DNA of 64,000 nucleotides from CALKXV01 sp965228905 (GCA_965228905.1 CBDDII010000003.1:1674001-1738000), one strand, 5' to 3'; positions 43,722 to 53,026 are shown, numbered from the stretch's first letter. Numbers and translations are program-made. Notes: a model not told the origin generated them from the sequence alone.

Positions 43722-46328
43722 TCAGAACTCTTCCCAATCGTCGTTCTGGAACGTTTCTTCCTGAAGTTTGAGCGCAGCATTCCCGTCAATCATCGGCGGT
43801 CGGGTATCGCCAGCAGCGGGCGATCCTGTTTGACTTGTTGTGTGAGCGCCCGCCTGAGTACGGCCGCTTTGTCGTGCGCTCTCGAATCTTGGGGCTGGCG
43901 CCGCGCGCCCTGCCGTCGTATTCGAGCGACTGCATTCAAAGCGGCTTGTCACGCCCACCAGGGTGTTCGCTTCGGAGTGAACGGTCTGCGTGGCGGCCAT
44001 CGTTTCCTCGAACATGGCGACGTTCTGTTGTGTGACCTGGTCCAACTGTCCCATTGCCGTGTTTATCTCGTCCAGCCCCGTGGATTGTTCCTGGGCCGAA
44101 GCTGCGATCGCGGTGACGTGCTCGGCGATGTCACCGACCGAACCCACGATTTCGTTCAAGGCCTGCCCTGCCTTGTCGACAAGCGAAACACCTTTCTTGA
44201 CGTGTTCGCCGGAGGTCGAGATCAAATCGGTGATTTCGTGCGCGGCGTCGGAAGAGCGCTGGGCCAGCGACCTGACTTCAGAAGCGACCACGGCAAAACC
44301 GCGACCAGCATCTCCTGCGCGCGCGGCCTCGACACCAGCGTTCAGCGCCAAGAGGTTGGTTTGGAAGGCGATTTCGTCAATCACGCCAATGATGCGTGAA
44401 ATCTGCGTGGACGACGATTCGATTTGACCCATGGCATCGACTGCTTCCTGGACAACGTGACCAGAGGTTTCCGCGTTCTGTCGGGCCGTCGTGACAACCT
44501 TTTGCGCGTTGTTCGCCCCTTCGGCGGCAGAGGCCACGGAACTCGTGAGCTCCGAGACAGCCGCCGCGGTTTCTTCAAGCGTGGCTGCCTGTTGTTCGGT
44601 ACGCTTGGACAGGTTGTCAGCAGCCGAGGATACGTTGTCGGCCTCACCGAGGATCGTGTCAGCGCTTTCAAGGATGGCCGATACGGCAACGTCAAGTGCT
44701 GCAACCGCCGAATTGAAATTTGCGCGCAGGCTTTCATATTCGCGGCCAAACTCGGTCTCGATACGATATTTAAGGTCGCCCTCGGACAGATGAGAAAGTG
44801 CTTCTCGCAAGGCTGCGTCGACGACCGCCTGTTCTGCGTTCAGGCGCTCGGTTTCTTCCGTGGCGCGGTTCAATTCCTGCGCAGCCTTCGTGACATCCGA
44901 TCCCAGCAGAACATAGCCGGTGATCCTTCCGGCCTTCGTCCGGACAGGGCTGAGGCTGCCATCCAGAAGAAACGTTTCGCCAAGGGGGCTGACCTGGAAT
45001 CTTCCAAAAATGGCGCGGCCATCGCGAATCTGGTCTGAAAGCGAAACGCCATGCTCGTCATGCAGGACCGTGTTCATTTGCGCGTCGGGCAAAGATTGCG
45101 TCCTAAGCAAATCTCGGAATTGCGGGTTGAGTTCGACAAGGACACCCTCACTGTCAAAGTCCGCTCTCAACTGCGCCTCTTCCAGGGCTTCGAGGATGGC
45201 GCTTGTCTTGCGCGTTTCGGTGACGTTTTCATATTCGATGACATAGCCGCAGACCGCGCCGCTTTCATCCAGAACCTCGTTCAAGGTCAGATCGAACAGC
45301 AATTCGCCGAAATTGGATTCCGCCTGATGAGGAAAGGAAAGTCCCGCGATCTTCGCGCGAACCTGTTCAAGGGGCGCATGCAGGATGTCAGGTGAGGTTC
45401 CGATGAAGTTTTCCGGGTCAAACCCGGGAAACCGCTCCTGGAATTGCGCGATGTGAGAACCGGCGAATCGCAGAAACGCCCGGTTTGCATGTGTCACGAC
45501 AAGATTCAGATCGCAGATGATCGTCGGCGTGCCGGAAGATTGAAAACCCGCACGTTGGAACATGGCGTCCAACCGCCCGGCCTCTGCATTGTCGAGGTTG
45601 CCGCGCAATTCCTCGATGGCCTGGGCCGTGACGCCGATCTCGTCGCTTCGTGAAAGTTCCGGTACTTCGGATGTCAGATCCCCCTCTGCCATGCCGACGG
45701 TTCGTTGCGTCAAATGGTCCAGCGGTTTGGTTACCATCCTGCGGATCAGGAACCCTGCCGCTGTTGCGAGCACCAGAACCAGAACCAGGCTGATGGCGAT
45801 GTTTTTCAGGCGTTCATCTTCGATATGGGTAAAGATTTGATCGGGTTGCCAATCGATGGAAAGGCTGCCGATGATCGCGTTGTCCTTACCAAACCTGATT
45901 GGCGTGCCAATGGAGAATCCCTCTTCGGCCTGCGCCGTGTCTTCGGCTTCGACAGATTGGCCTGCCAGCCGTTTCAAGTCGGCGGCGACACTTGCGTCGA
46001 TCCCTTCGGGATAGGCAACGATGGTTTCACCCTCGGCGTCGAGAATGACATAGCTTCTGATCATTCCCGTGGTCTCGACGACGTCGTTCAAACGTTCGGT
46101 AATGGCGTTTGTGTCCTTGAATTTGACGGCACCTGCCACCTGTTCCGCCGATACCTCGGTCAACCCCTTGGCCAGGGTGTCGATCGAGAATGTCGCGATG
46201 TCCCGGTACCCACGCTCGGCCGTCAGCATCAGTGCGGCGGCGATCAACATGCTGGAGCCCATCAGGATGAGCAAACATTTCGCAAAGATCGGCAGGGATT
46301 TCCGGGATTTCGGCTTTGAGCTTTCCAT
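43722..46328 (-). CDS. Methyl-accepting chemotaxis protein with Cache-like, HAMP and PAS domains
   Basis: An 868-residue receptor. A membrane helix lies near 15-35, then a periplasmic sensor of about 130 residues, a second helix (about 175-197, ISLVLVLVLATAAGFLI), a HAMP unit (VTKPLDHLTQRTVGMAEGDL), two PAS-like segments (about 255-370 and 385-500), and the signalling domain with hairpin tip IDEIAFQTNLLALNAGVEAA. The C-terminus ends DDWEEF, a WxxF-type pentapeptide used to tether CheR/CheB. The start at 46328 gives the first helix. It follows a secreted protein gene after 25 bp, which may be its ligand-sensing partner. Confidence 0.92.
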   Translation of the reverse strand: MESSKPKSRKSLPIFAKCLLILMGSSMLIAAALMLTAERGYRDIATFSIDTLAKGLTEVSAEQVAGAVKFKDTNAITERLNDVVETTGMIRSYVILDAEGETIVAYPEGIDASVAADLKRLAGQSVEAEDTAQAEEGFSIGTPIRFGKDNAIIGSLSIDWQPDQIFTHIEDERLKNIAISLVLVLVLATAAGFLIRRMVTKPLDHLTQRTVGMAEGDLTSEVPELSRSDEIGVTAQAIEELRGNLDNAEAGRLDAMFQRAGFQSSGTPTIICDLNLVVTHANRAFLRFAGSHIAQFQERFPGFDPENFIGTSPDILHAPLEQVRAKIAGLSFPHQAESNFGELLFDLTLNEVLDESGAVCGYVIEYENVTETRKTSAILEALEEAQLRADFDSEGVLVELNPQFRDLLRTQSLPDAQMNTVLHDEHGVSLSDQIRDGRAIFGRFQVSPLGETFLLDGSLSPVRTKAGRITGYVLLGSDVTKAAQELNRATEETERLNAEQAVVDAALREALSHLSEGDLKYRIETEFGREYESLRANFNSAVAALDVAVSAILESADTILGEADNVSSAADNLSKRTEQQAATLEETAAAVSELTSSVASAAEGANNAQKVVTTARQNAETSGHVVQEAVDAMGQIESSSTQISRIIGVIDEIAFQTNLLALNAGVEAARAGDAGRGFAVVASEVRSLAQRSSDAAHEITDLISTSGEHVKKGVSLVDKAGQALNEIVGSVGDIAEHVTAIAASAQEQSTGLDEINTAMGQLDQVTQQNVAMFEETMAATQTVHSEANTLVGVTSRFECSRSNTTAGRAAPAPRFESARQSGRTQAGAHTTSQTGSPAAGDTRPPMIDGNAALKLQEETFQNDDWEEF

Positions 46329-46353
46329 GGTGGCAGGCCGCCTTTTCAAATCT

Positions 46354-46926
46354 TCAGAGCAGGGATTCGGCGTCAACGCCGATGGTCATTGCGCCAATCG
46401 GCTGACCCGTGGCCGGATCGGTGATCGTGACCGAGATTTGCCCTTGGTATTTCTGGCTGGATTCATCGAACTCGACCTCGCCAAAATGCACCGCGTCGGC
46501 ACCCGCACCATGGGTTTCGGTGAACTTTGCCTCGTCGCCCTGCCAATAATCCGAAGTGGTGGCACTTGCGGCCACGTTCAGCCCGACGCTGTCCATGATG
46601 AAAATCTCGGTAATGCGTCCGCCAGAGGCTTCGACCATCGCGCGCAGGTGGTCAGAGGCCGCGTTTTCCAGAACGGGCGTGATCGTCGGCGCATCGCTGG
46701 CACCGACTTCCGCGCGCCAGGCCAGGTCAAGCGCGTCGATCTGGCCCTGGCTGAAACCGGCGGTTGTCGAATTCTGACCGTTGATCGCATCGACGATCAC
46801 CTGGTCCTGCATCCAACTGGAGATTTCCCCTTCAAGATAGGCGCGCATGGCGTCTTCAAAGTCATTCGCAAAGGCGGGTACGGCAAGAACCGAAACCGCC
46901 AGGCCGGCAAGGAGAGATGTCTTCAT
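46354..46926 (-). CDS. Secreted Cache/PAS-like periplasmic sensor protein
   Basis: A 190-residue protein with a signal peptide (MKTSLLAGLAVSVLAVPAFA, cleaved before ND). The mature part has long helices (residues 22-90) and then a PAS/Cache-like beta region: ITEIFIMDSVGLNVAAS, SDYWQGDEAKF, and ISVTITDPATGQPIGAMTIGVD. These blocks are typical of extracytoplasmic Cache domains in receptors, yet there is no membrane helix or output domain. It lies directly upstream of the chemoreceptor gene in the same direction, 25 bp away. A role as a soluble co-receptor is inferred. No named family was recognised with certainty. Confidence 0.75.
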   Translation of the reverse strand: MKTSLLAGLAVSVLAVPAFANDFEDAMRAYLEGEISSWMQDQVIVDAINGQNSTTAGFSQGQIDALDLAWRAEVGASDAPTITPVLENAASDHLRAMVEASGGRITEIFIMDSVGLNVAASATTSDYWQGDEAKFTETHGAGADAVHFGEVEFDESSQKYQGQISVTITDPATGQPIGAMTIGVDAESLL

Positions 46927-47059
46927 GGGTTGCGTTGTCCTTTTGATGGCATTGATTTCCGCCGTCTTCTATGCGCGACCGGTTGCCAAAAATTTAATCG
47001 CGCAAAGAATTACGCATCTGTGCCATTTTCAGGCAGGGGCCGAAGTGTTAGCCAAGAGT

Positions 47060-48016
47060 ATGTCCGATCCCTTCTTCACGCCCGTTTCCGGCTTTGATCT
47101 GCCCCGTTTCGCGGGGGTTCCGACCTTCATGCGACTGCCCCATGTGCCGCCGGGGCACGACAGGTTCGACGAGGTTCAGATCGGGCTTGTCGGCGCACCC
47201 TGGGATGGGGGCACGACGAACCGGCCGGGGCCGCGACATGGCCCGCGCCAGTTGCGCGATGCGTCCACGATGATTCGGGCCGAACATGCGGTCAGCGGCA
47301 TCCGTCCGTTCGAAGCCGCCCGCTGCGCCGATCTTGGCGACGTTGGCCCGAACCCGGCGAGCATCACCGATTCACTCGACAGGTTCACGAAGTTTTACAA
47401 AGGGGTGCGCGACAATGGCATTCGCCCGCTAACCGCCGGTGGCGATCACCTTTGTTCGCTGCCCATCCTGCGCGGGATCGCGGATGCGCCCCTTGGCATG
47501 ATCCATTTCGACAGCCACACCGACCTCTATCACAGCTATTTCGGTGGCGAGATGTTCACCCACGGCACGCCGTTCCGTCGGGCCATCGAAGAGGAACTTC
47601 TCGACCCGAAGCGCGTCGTTCAGATCGGGTTGCGCGGCTCGATGTACGATCACGAGGATTTCGACTTTGCCGAAAGCGTCGGCGTGCGCTGTATCCGGAT
47701 CGAAGAATTCTTCCGTCGCGGCATTCCCGACGTCATGGCCGAGGCGCGCGAGATCGTCGGGGATCAGCCGATTTACGTAAGTTACGACATAGATTTTATC
47801 GACCCCGCCTTCGCCCCCGGAACCGGCACGCCCGAGGTTGGCGGGCCGAACTCGTTCCAGGCGCTCGAAGTCTGCCGCCACCTTTACGGGCTGGACATTC
47901 GTGGTGCCGATCTTGTCGAGGTTTCGCCGCCCTTCGATCCGAACGGGGCAACGGCGTTTCTTGGCGTCTCGGTGATGTTCGAACTGCTTTGTGCTATGGT
48001 GGCCCCCTCAGCTTAA
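47060..48016 (+). CDS. Ureohydrolase (arginase/agmatinase family)
   Basis: A 318-residue manganese hydrolase. Metal ligands are H130 (GGDH), D151, H153 and D155 (FDSHTDL, where the family more often has DAH), and D243 and D245 (SYDIDFIDPAFAPGTGTP). It resembles agmatinase and guanidinobutyrase-type members more than arginase. The start at 47060 avoids a long upstream open frame that overlaps the promoter of the divergent secreted sensor. A small ABM-fold gene follows 12 bp later. The substrate among guanidino compounds is unknown. Confidence 0.88.
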   Translation: MSDPFFTPVSGFDLPRFAGVPTFMRLPHVPPGHDRFDEVQIGLVGAPWDGGTTNRPGPRHGPRQLRDASTMIRAEHAVSGIRPFEAARCADLGDVGPNPASITDSLDRFTKFYKGVRDNGIRPLTAGGDHLCSLPILRGIADAPLGMIHFDSHTDLYHSYFGGEMFTHGTPFRRAIEEELLDPKRVVQIGLRGSMYDHEDFDFAESVGVRCIRIEEFFRRGIPDVMAEAREIVGDQPIYVSYDIDFIDPAFAPGTGTPEVGGPNSFQALEVCRHLYGLDIRGADLVEVSPPFDPNGATAFLGVSVMFELLCAMVAPSA

Positions 48017-48028
48017 GGGGGAAACACC

Positions 48029-48322
48029 ATGATAATGCGTATTTTCCAGGTCGTGACCCGACCGGGGAAAGAAACCGAATTTGCCCGGTTCTTCCACGAA
48101 ACCGCCATTCCACTGATGAAGCAAACCGCAGGGCTGGAACAGGTATTGCCGGGGGCGGCTCGGTCCGAAACGCCGCGCGAGTTCAGTTTCGTGATGGTCT
48201 GGAAAGACCTTGCATCGCTTCGGGCTTTCGTTGGCGAAGACATCACCTCACCCCACATTGATGCAGCCGAGGCGGAACTGGTCGAATCTCGCAGCATCAG
48301 GCACTACGACCTCGTGGCCTAG
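48029..48322 (+). CDS. ABM-fold (antibiotic biosynthesis monooxygenase-like) protein
   Basis: A 97-residue single ferredoxin-like alpha/beta barrel domain. The pattern IMRIFQVVTRPGKETEFARF and the FVMVWKDLASLRAF block are typical of the ABM/dimeric alpha-beta family. Members may be monooxygenases, heme-related enzymes or simply binding proteins. It lies 12 bp after the ureohydrolase gene in one transcription unit, and its end overlaps the convergent radical SAM gene by four bases. Function not assignable. Confidence 0.8.
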   Translation: MIMRIFQVVTRPGKETEFARFFHETAIPLMKQTAGLEQVLPGAARSETPREFSFVMVWKDLASLRAFVGEDITSPHIDAAEAELVESRSIRHYDLVA

Positions 48323-49269
48323 GCCGAGCAACTCGCCCCGCCCAGAACGCAGAACTTCGCGCAATGGGGGTGGTTCAGGCGCACGGGCGCTTCGGCCTCT
48401 TCCAGTGTCTGGCCCAGATCGAACTCGGCCTCATAGGGCAACAGCGTGCAAGCGACCACGGAAGGCGTCTTGGCCCCTTTGCGTTTCACAACCATCCGCG
48501 ACGACGCACACATGACCTCTTCGGGCGATTTGCCAAGGATGTCCCAACAGGCGGTGGTGATCTCCGGCACGTCGACAGTTTCGTCCATCTCGGGGAAAAG
48601 GACAGTTTCGCCAGGGGCTTGGGCGTCGATTTTGAAGCCTTCGCGTTCAAACAGATCTGCATAGCCCTTGCGCGCGTCGGCCTCTGTCTCGTCCCACATC
48701 GTCCGACCGGCAACCGCCATGCGAAAGCCTTCGTCACGCAGCCAGCGCATCCCCTCCAGCGTCTTTTCAAAGCCACCCGCGCCGCGTTCACGGTCGTGCA
48801 GGTCCGCCGACCAGTGATCCAGTGAAATACGCAAGGTCAGGCGCTCCCCGTACCGGCGCAGAAGGTCCAACAGACCGGCCCTCACGGACTTGCGCATCAT
48901 CGGTCGCATCGCGTTTGTCAGGATCAGAACGTCATAGCCCGCTTCCAGCGAGGCTTCTGTCATCGCGATCATCTCGGGGTTCATGAAGGGCTCGCCCCCG
49001 GTGAATCCGATCTCGCGTACGCCCCAGTTTCGCGCTTCAAGCTCGCCCAGATACCCGCGCACCTCTTCGGCGGTCAGATAGACCAGCGCGTCGTTCGTCG
49101 GAGACGACAGGATATAGCAGTTCGGACACTCGATATTGCAAAGCGTGCCCGTGTTGAACCAGAGTGTCTCGGGACGGGACAGGGCGACTTCCGCACGCTC
49201 TTCCCCCTTCGCCGTCACCAGGGGGTCGCTGAACTTGGCGTTTGGCTTTTGCTCGATCGTATCTTTCAT
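48319..49269 (-). CDS. Radical SAM protein (MoaA/SPASM-like)
   Basis: A 316-residue enzyme with the radical SAM cluster motif C44-x3-C48-x2-C51 (TLCNIECPNCY) and GGEP (FTGGEPFMNPE) for AdoMet binding. Near the C-terminus C303, C307 and C314 (HPHCAKFCVLGGASC), together with C residues around 240-280, may bind an auxiliary cluster. It resembles MoaA/PqqE-type enzymes that modify peptides or small molecules, but no precursor peptide was found beside it. It converges with the ABM gene and is divergent from zwf. Function unknown. Confidence 0.87.
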   Translation of the reverse strand: MKDTIEQKPNAKFSDPLVTAKGEERAEVALSRPETLWFNTGTLCNIECPNCYILSSPTNDALVYLTAEEVRGYLGELEARNWGVREIGFTGGEPFMNPEMIAMTEASLEAGYDVLILTNAMRPMMRKSVRAGLLDLLRRYGERLTLRISLDHWSADLHDRERGAGGFEKTLEGMRWLRDEGFRMAVAGRTMWDETEADARKGYADLFEREGFKIDAQAPGETVLFPEMDETVDVPEITTACWDILGKSPEEVMCASSRMVVKRKGAKTPSVVACTLLPYEAEFDLGQTLEEAEAPVRLNHPHCAKFCVLGGASCSA

Positions 49270-49414
49270 CGGCCTGCATCTTTTGTCATAAAATTTACCT
49301 AAAAGCAGGACTGATAAAGGAAAAGGAAAAGCGTGCCGTCGTGACGCAGTTGTGATGAAGGCGTGTCAGGCTGGACCTGATGTTGAAGAAGCGGTATTGG
49401 GGCGGCAAAGACTA

Positions 49415-49428
49415 TGTTAGCGGTAACA
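49415..49428. promoter_or_regulatory. Palindromic operator upstream of zwf
   Basis: TGTTAGCGGTAACA is palindromic except for one central pair and resembles the TGTTA-N4-TAACA operators of LacI-family sugar repressors such as gluconate repressors. It lies 33 bp before the zwf ATG, a place where binding would block transcription. No regulator gene is adjacent. Confidence 0.55.
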
Positions 49429-49461
49429 ATCCCCGTAGGGCAGATAGACAGGAAGGCAGCA

Positions 49462-50916
49462 ATGGTCTCGCGCGTTATCCCGGTCGATGATTTCGACCTC
49501 GTGATCTTCGGAGGCACCGGCGACCTGGCGCGTCGGAAGATCCTTCCCGGCCTATTCAGACGTTTCCAGGCAGGCCAGATGCCGGAAAACGCCCGGATCA
49601 TCGGGGCCGCCCGGTCCGAGATGGACAAGGATGCCTTTCGCGCCGACATCGAAAAGGCGCTGAAGGAATTCGTGCCCGCCGATGCCCGCCCACGCGCGGC
49701 GGTCAAGGATTTCCTTGAACGTCTGGAGTACATCGCGATTGACGCCATGGGCGAGGGGGGCTGGAAGGCCCTTGCCGGAATGATGCGCAAGGATGTGGTC
49801 CGGGCCTTCTACTTTTCGGTCGCGCCGTCGTTATTCGGCCCGCTTGCCGAACGCCTGCACAAACATGGCTGCGCCGGGCCGCAATGCCGGATCGTCGTCG
49901 AAAAACCCTTTGGTCGCGACCTGGAAAGCGCCCGCGCCCTGAACAAGACCCTGCGCGATCACTTCAACGAAGGCCAGATCTACCGGATCGACCATTACCT
50001 CGGCAAGGAAACCGTCCAGAACCTGATGGCGGTCCGCTTTGCCAACGTGCTGTTCGAACCGCTCTGGAATGCGCAGTTCATCGACCACGTGCAGATCACC
50101 GTGGCCGAAACCGTCGGCGTGAACGGACGCGGCGATTACTACGACCGTTCTGGGGCCATGCGGGACATGGTGCAGAACCACCTGATGCAGCTTTTGTGTC
50201 TCACGGCGATGGAGCCGCCTTCGCGCTTCAATCCCGACGCCGTGCGCGACGAAAAGCTGAAGGTCATCCGCGCCCTCGACCCGCTGAAGCCAGAAGACAT
50301 CGTGCGCGGGCAGTATGTTTCAAAGAAAAAGGGCGACAGCTATCTCGATCAGGTCGAAGACAAGGACAGCCGCACGGAAAGTTTCATCGCCCTGCGCCTG
50401 CATCTTTCGAACTGGAGATGGGCGGGCGTGCCGTTCTACCTGCGCACCGGCAAAAAAATGAAAACGCGGCACTCCGAAATCGCCATCGTCTTCAAGGACG
50501 CGCCTCATTCGATCTTCGGCCAGAACCTGGGCCAGCACCGCAATATCCTGGCCATCCGGCTTCAGCCGAACGAAGGCATGGACCTTCTGGTTACGATCAA
50601 GGAACCGGGACCGGGGGGGATGCGCCTTCTTGACGTGCCCTTGGACATGACCTTCGCCGATGCACTCGGCTCTGGCTCGGACGAGGTGAACGACGCCTAC
50701 GAACGTCTGATCATGGATGTGATCCGGGGCGACCAGACCCTGTTCATGCGCGGTGACGAGGTCGAAGCGGCCTGGTCCTGGACCGATCCGATCATCGACG
50801 GCTGGATCGAACGGGGCGACAGGCCCAAGGACTATGAGGTCGGTTCCTCCGGACCGGAAGAAGCGGCAATCATGCTGCATTCCGAAGGTCGCCGCTGGCG
50901 CGATTTCAGCGGTTGA
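49462..50916 (+). CDS. zwf: Glucose-6-phosphate 1-dehydrogenase
   Basis: A 484-residue enzyme of the normal length. The nucleotide motif is FGGTGDLARRK (16-26), EKPFG lies at 147-151, and the catalytic RIDHYLGKE at 175-183. It makes 6-phosphogluconolactone and feeds the Entner-Doudoroff and pentose-phosphate routes. ATG 49462 follows GGAAGG; the open frame further upstream crosses the operator. pgi follows 10 bp after the stop, without the 6-phosphogluconolactonase gene that often lies between them in relatives. Confidence 0.96.
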   Translation: MVSRVIPVDDFDLVIFGGTGDLARRKILPGLFRRFQAGQMPENARIIGAARSEMDKDAFRADIEKALKEFVPADARPRAAVKDFLERLEYIAIDAMGEGGWKALAGMMRKDVVRAFYFSVAPSLFGPLAERLHKHGCAGPQCRIVVEKPFGRDLESARALNKTLRDHFNEGQIYRIDHYLGKETVQNLMAVRFANVLFEPLWNAQFIDHVQITVAETVGVNGRGDYYDRSGAMRDMVQNHLMQLLCLTAMEPPSRFNPDAVRDEKLKVIRALDPLKPEDIVRGQYVSKKKGDSYLDQVEDKDSRTESFIALRLHLSNWRWAGVPFYLRTGKKMKTRHSEIAIVFKDAPHSIFGQNLGQHRNILAIRLQPNEGMDLLVTIKEPGPGGMRLLDVPLDMTFADALGSGSDEVNDAYERLIMDVIRGDQTLFMRGDEVEAAWSWTDPIIDGWIERGDRPKDYEVGSSGPEEAAIMLHSEGRRWRDFSG

Positions 50917-50926
50917 GGGGCAGGGG

Positions 50927-52537
50927 ATGGACTGGAACGCATTAAAGGAAGTGGCCGAAAAAGCGGCAGAAACGCCGATCCTTTCACGCTTCGATGATCC
51001 GGGCAGGGCCGAAGAGTTTTCTGTCACATCGGGCGACCTTCTGTTCGATTATTCCAAGACGGCGATGGACGTCGCCGGGCGCGATGCCCTGTTGAACCTG
51101 TTCGAGGCCGCAGACGTGGCCAAGCGCCGCGACGCCATGTTCTCGGGCGAAAAGATCAACGAAACCGAAGGCCGCGCGGTCCTGCACACCGCACTGCGCA
51201 ACCTCTCCGGCGATCCGGTGCTGGTCGACGGCGCGGACGTGATGCCCGGCGTTCTGGAAACGCTCTCGCGCATGGAGGCGTTTTCAACCGGCGTCCGCGC
51301 GGGCGAGATCACGGTCAGCGGCGGCAAGATCACCGACGTGGTCAACATCGGCATCGGCGGTTCCGACCTTGGCCCCGCCATGGCCACCCTTGCCCTTGCA
51401 CCCTACCACGACGGCCCGCGCTGCCATTTCGTCTCGAACGTGGACGGCGCACATATCAACGACATCCTTCTGCCGCTCGACCCCGCAACGACCCTCGTGA
51501 TCGTCGCCTCCAAGACCTTCACGACCATCGAGACCATGACCAACGCCGACACCGCGCGCGCCTGGCTGGCCGAAGGCGTGGGGGCGGAAAACACCGGCGC
51601 ACACTTCGCCGCCCTGTCCTCCGCCGGTGACAAGACGGCCGCCTATGGCATTGACCCCGAACGTGTATTCGGGTTCGAGGATTGGGTCGGCGGGCGCTAT
51701 TCCATGTGGGGGCCAATCGGCCTTTCCCTCATGCTCGCCATCGGACCCAAAGCCTTCCGCGCCTTCCTCTCGGGCGGAGAGGCGATGGACCGGCACTTCC
51801 GCGCTGCCGCACCGCTTGAAAACATGCCGGTCATGCTGGCCCTCACCGGCATCTGGCACAACCAGGGGCTTGGCTACGCGACCCGCGCAGTCCTGCCCTA
51901 CGAACAACGCCTGTCGCGCCTTCCGGCTTACCTCCAGCAGCTTGAGATGGAATCCAACGGCAAGAGCGTCGCGATGGACGGCAGCGAAACCGCAACCCAC
52001 ACCGGCCCGATCGTCTGGGGCGAACCCGGCACCAACGGCCAGCACGCCTTTTACCAGTTGATCCACCAGGGCACCCGGCCGATCCCTTGTGAATTCATGG
52101 TCGGCGCGACGGGCCACGAAGAGGCGCTGAACCACCAGCACCAGCTATTGATCGCCAACTGTCTGGCCCAATCCGAAGCCCTCATGCGGGGTCGCAGCCT
52201 TGACGAGGCCCGCGCCCTGATGGAAGGCCAGTTCGAAGGTGCCGAGCTTGAGCGTCAGGCCCGCCACCGCGTCTTCCCCGGCAACCGGCCCTCGACCACG
52301 CTGGTCTATCCCAGGCTGACGCCCTTCGTCCTTGGCCAGATCATCGCGCTTTACGAACACCGCGTCTTTGTCGAAGGGGTGATGCTGGGCATCAACTCCT
52401 ACGATCAGTGGGGCGTGGAGCTGGGCAAGGTGCTGGCAAAGGATCTGGAACCCATGGTGACGGGCGAAAAACCCACCACCGGCAAGGACGGCTCCACCGC
52501 CGGGCTGATCGGTTTCATCCAGGCGCACGGGGGCTAA
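50927..52537 (+). CDS. pgi: Glucose-6-phosphate isomerase
   Basis: A 536-residue isomerase of standard length linking glucose-6-phosphate and fructose-6-phosphate. The family signatures NIGIGGSDLGP, the glycine-rich segment KTFTTIETMTNA, and the later GTRPIPCEFM and GVELGKVLA are present. ATG 50927 follows GGGGCAGGGG. It forms an operon with zwf, and ends two bases before the stop of the convergent thioesterase gene. Its product fructose-6-phosphate may also serve the disaccharide cluster at 53.2-56.8 kb. Confidence 0.96.
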   Translation: MDWNALKEVAEKAAETPILSRFDDPGRAEEFSVTSGDLLFDYSKTAMDVAGRDALLNLFEAADVAKRRDAMFSGEKINETEGRAVLHTALRNLSGDPVLVDGADVMPGVLETLSRMEAFSTGVRAGEITVSGGKITDVVNIGIGGSDLGPAMATLALAPYHDGPRCHFVSNVDGAHINDILLPLDPATTLVIVASKTFTTIETMTNADTARAWLAEGVGAENTGAHFAALSSAGDKTAAYGIDPERVFGFEDWVGGRYSMWGPIGLSLMLAIGPKAFRAFLSGGEAMDRHFRAAAPLENMPVMLALTGIWHNQGLGYATRAVLPYEQRLSRLPAYLQQLEMESNGKSVAMDGSETATHTGPIVWGEPGTNGQHAFYQLIHQGTRPIPCEFMVGATGHEEALNHQHQLLIANCLAQSEALMRGRSLDEARALMEGQFEGAELERQARHRVFPGNRPSTTLVYPRLTPFVLGQIIALYEHRVFVEGVMLGINSYDQWGVELGKVLAKDLEPMVTGEKPTTGKDGSTAGLIGFIQAHGG

Positions 52538-52539
52538 CC

Positions 52540-53007
52540 TCAGCCCTGTTCCGGCGCATCCTCGGCCAACACGCGGGCAACTGCCTCGGGGTAATGGGCG
52601 CGTCGCGCACTGCCGTCCGCTTCCAGCGAGATGCAGACGGCCTTGCCAGTTGCCGTCACACGGCCCCCGGAATGAACCGCGTATTCCATGACGAAACTCG
52701 ACGGTTTCAACAGCCGCGTCCGCGTCGTCAACACATAGTGTTCGTCCCGGAACATCGGGGCCAGGTAATCCGCCGATTGCGCCCGCACCACCAATTGCGG
52801 ATCGCCTTCCGAATATGAGGTGAACCCATAGGATTTGACGTAACGAACGCGGATCGTCTCGAACCAGCGCAGGTAGGCGAGGTTGTTCACATGCGCGAGC
52901 GAATCCAGCTCGAAGAACCGCACCTGGTCGGCATAGCCATAGGGCCAACCGGTGATCCCCCGATCCTCCAGCGCCGTCCTGTCCAGTGAATTCAGATAAT
53001 CCGTCAC
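52540..53007 (-). CDS. Hotdog-fold acyl-CoA thioesterase (4HBT family)
   Basis: A 155-residue single hotdog domain. The block FFELDSLAHVNNLAYLRWFE matches the 4-hydroxybenzoyl-CoA/FadM-like thioesterase motif, with D and H-V-N positions placed as in the family active site. It hydrolyses acyl-CoA esters; chain preference is unknown. It converges with pgi and starts 19 bp from tRNA-Gly on the same strand. Confidence 0.87.
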   Translation of the reverse strand: MTDYLNSLDRTALEDRGITGWPYGYADQVRFFELDSLAHVNNLAYLRWFETIRVRYVKSYGFTSYSEGDPQLVVRAQSADYLAPMFRDEHYVLTTRTRLLKPSSFVMEYAVHSGGRVTATGKAVCISLEADGSARRAHYPEAVARVLAEDAPEQG

Positions 53008-53026
53008 ATCCGCACGTCGATTGCCT

